Assembly (NCBI GenBank): GCA_964517215.1
Contig: CAZFBR010000213.1
Span: 1 to 5,956 of the forward strand
Source of the DNA: CAZFBR01 sp035353495 [NCBI: uncultured bacterium]
GTDB taxonomy: Bacteria > DAOPZR01
DNA: 5,956 nt
Direction of reading: 5' to 3'
Below are positions 5,865 through 5,956 of this stretch, piece after piece (positions within the stretch are counted from its first letter, which is position 1; every line of letters starts with the position of its first letter). The position numbers were made by a program, and so were the translations under genes. The notes beneath the pieces were generated by a model. It had not been told where the DNA came from, did no database searches, and saw only the letters and a program-made list of their open reading frames with translations.

Positions 5865-5956
5865 GTTGGCGGCCGCGGACCCGGCAGCGCTGGCCCGGCA
5901 GGCGGCGCAGCTGCGCCGGCAGGTGCTGGACACGGTGTATCACAACGGCGGCGGGC
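5848..5956 (+). CDS. Probable transketolase N-terminal subunit, 3' end outside window
   Basis: An open frame starts at ATG 5848, overlapping the end of radical SAM gene C by 17 bp, and runs to the edge without a stop (36 complete codons). The Ala-rich lead is followed by LARQAAQLRRQVLDTVYHNGGG. This strongly resembles the opening helix of thiamine diphosphate-dependent transketolases (LRR-x-V-L-x-x-[VI]-Y-x-A-x-x-GH-[IP]-GG). The last base, C, would begin the next codon and is compatible with the His expected after the glycines. Split transketolases (separate N- and C-terminal subunits) occur in some surface-polysaccharide clusters, where they would act on sugar precursors. An alternative TTG start at 5866 is possible. 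Only a short piece is visible, so the assignment rests on this motif and on the context. Confidence 0.55.
   Translation, partial: MRNSSELAAADPAALARQAAQLRRQVLDTVYHNGGG

Noticed and set aside
1-5956. CRISPR array, tRNA/rRNA genes, riboswitch
   Set aside because: I saw no regularly spaced repeats, no cloverleaf or rRNA-like stretches, and no room for a riboswitch between the overlapping genes.

Overview
The window looks like bacterial chromosome, probably from a Gram-negative: it carries a glycosyltransferase family 9 (heptosyltransferase-type) gene, and that family typically builds LPS cores. I cannot place the organism from the sequence alone. The style of the radical SAM and transposase genes would fit a deltaproteobacterium-like host, but that is a weak guess. 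Every supported gene lies on the + strand.

Layout. (1) 1-962 is the 3' part of an insertion-sequence transposase; its reading frame is open to the left edge, so the N-terminus lies outside the window. (2) 963-1178 is a short non-coding junction. It holds an inverted repeat (996-1024) and, at its right end, an AT-rich stretch with a good sigma70-like promoter (TTGATA, 17 bp, CATAAT) lying almost on top of the next start codon. (3) 1179-5956 is one tightly packed operon: radical SAM protein A (1179-2072), radical SAM/SPASM-like protein B (2065-3129), GT2 glycosyltransferase (3143-3859), GT9 glycosyltransferase (3856-4788), radical SAM/SPASM-like protein C (4785-5864), and the first ~36 codons of a gene that reads like a transketolase N-terminal subunit (5848 to the edge). 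Most junctions overlap (8, 4, 4 and 17 bp), which argues for translational coupling and a shared job.

Working together (inference). The two glycosyltransferases suggest assembly of a cell-surface glycan, perhaps on a lipid carrier. The transketolase-like gene would rearrange a sugar precursor. Three radical SAM enzymes, two of them clear paralogs (B and C), would carry out radical chemistry such as dehydrogenation, epimerisation, deoxygenation or a C-C bond step on a sugar or lipid-linked intermediate. I know of no named pathway with exactly this set. B and C share an N-terminal DGHKL block, a GxGEP motif, a GVDYFV[IV]K strand, four C-terminal cysteines with matching spacing inside each pair, and a P-H-x-x-F-[IL] C-terminus, but diverge in the probable substrate region.

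Base composition changes near 3130-3180: genes A and B are visibly less GC-rich than the GT2-GT9-C-transketolase block. With the adjacent IS, this suggests the operon was assembled from pieces of different origin.
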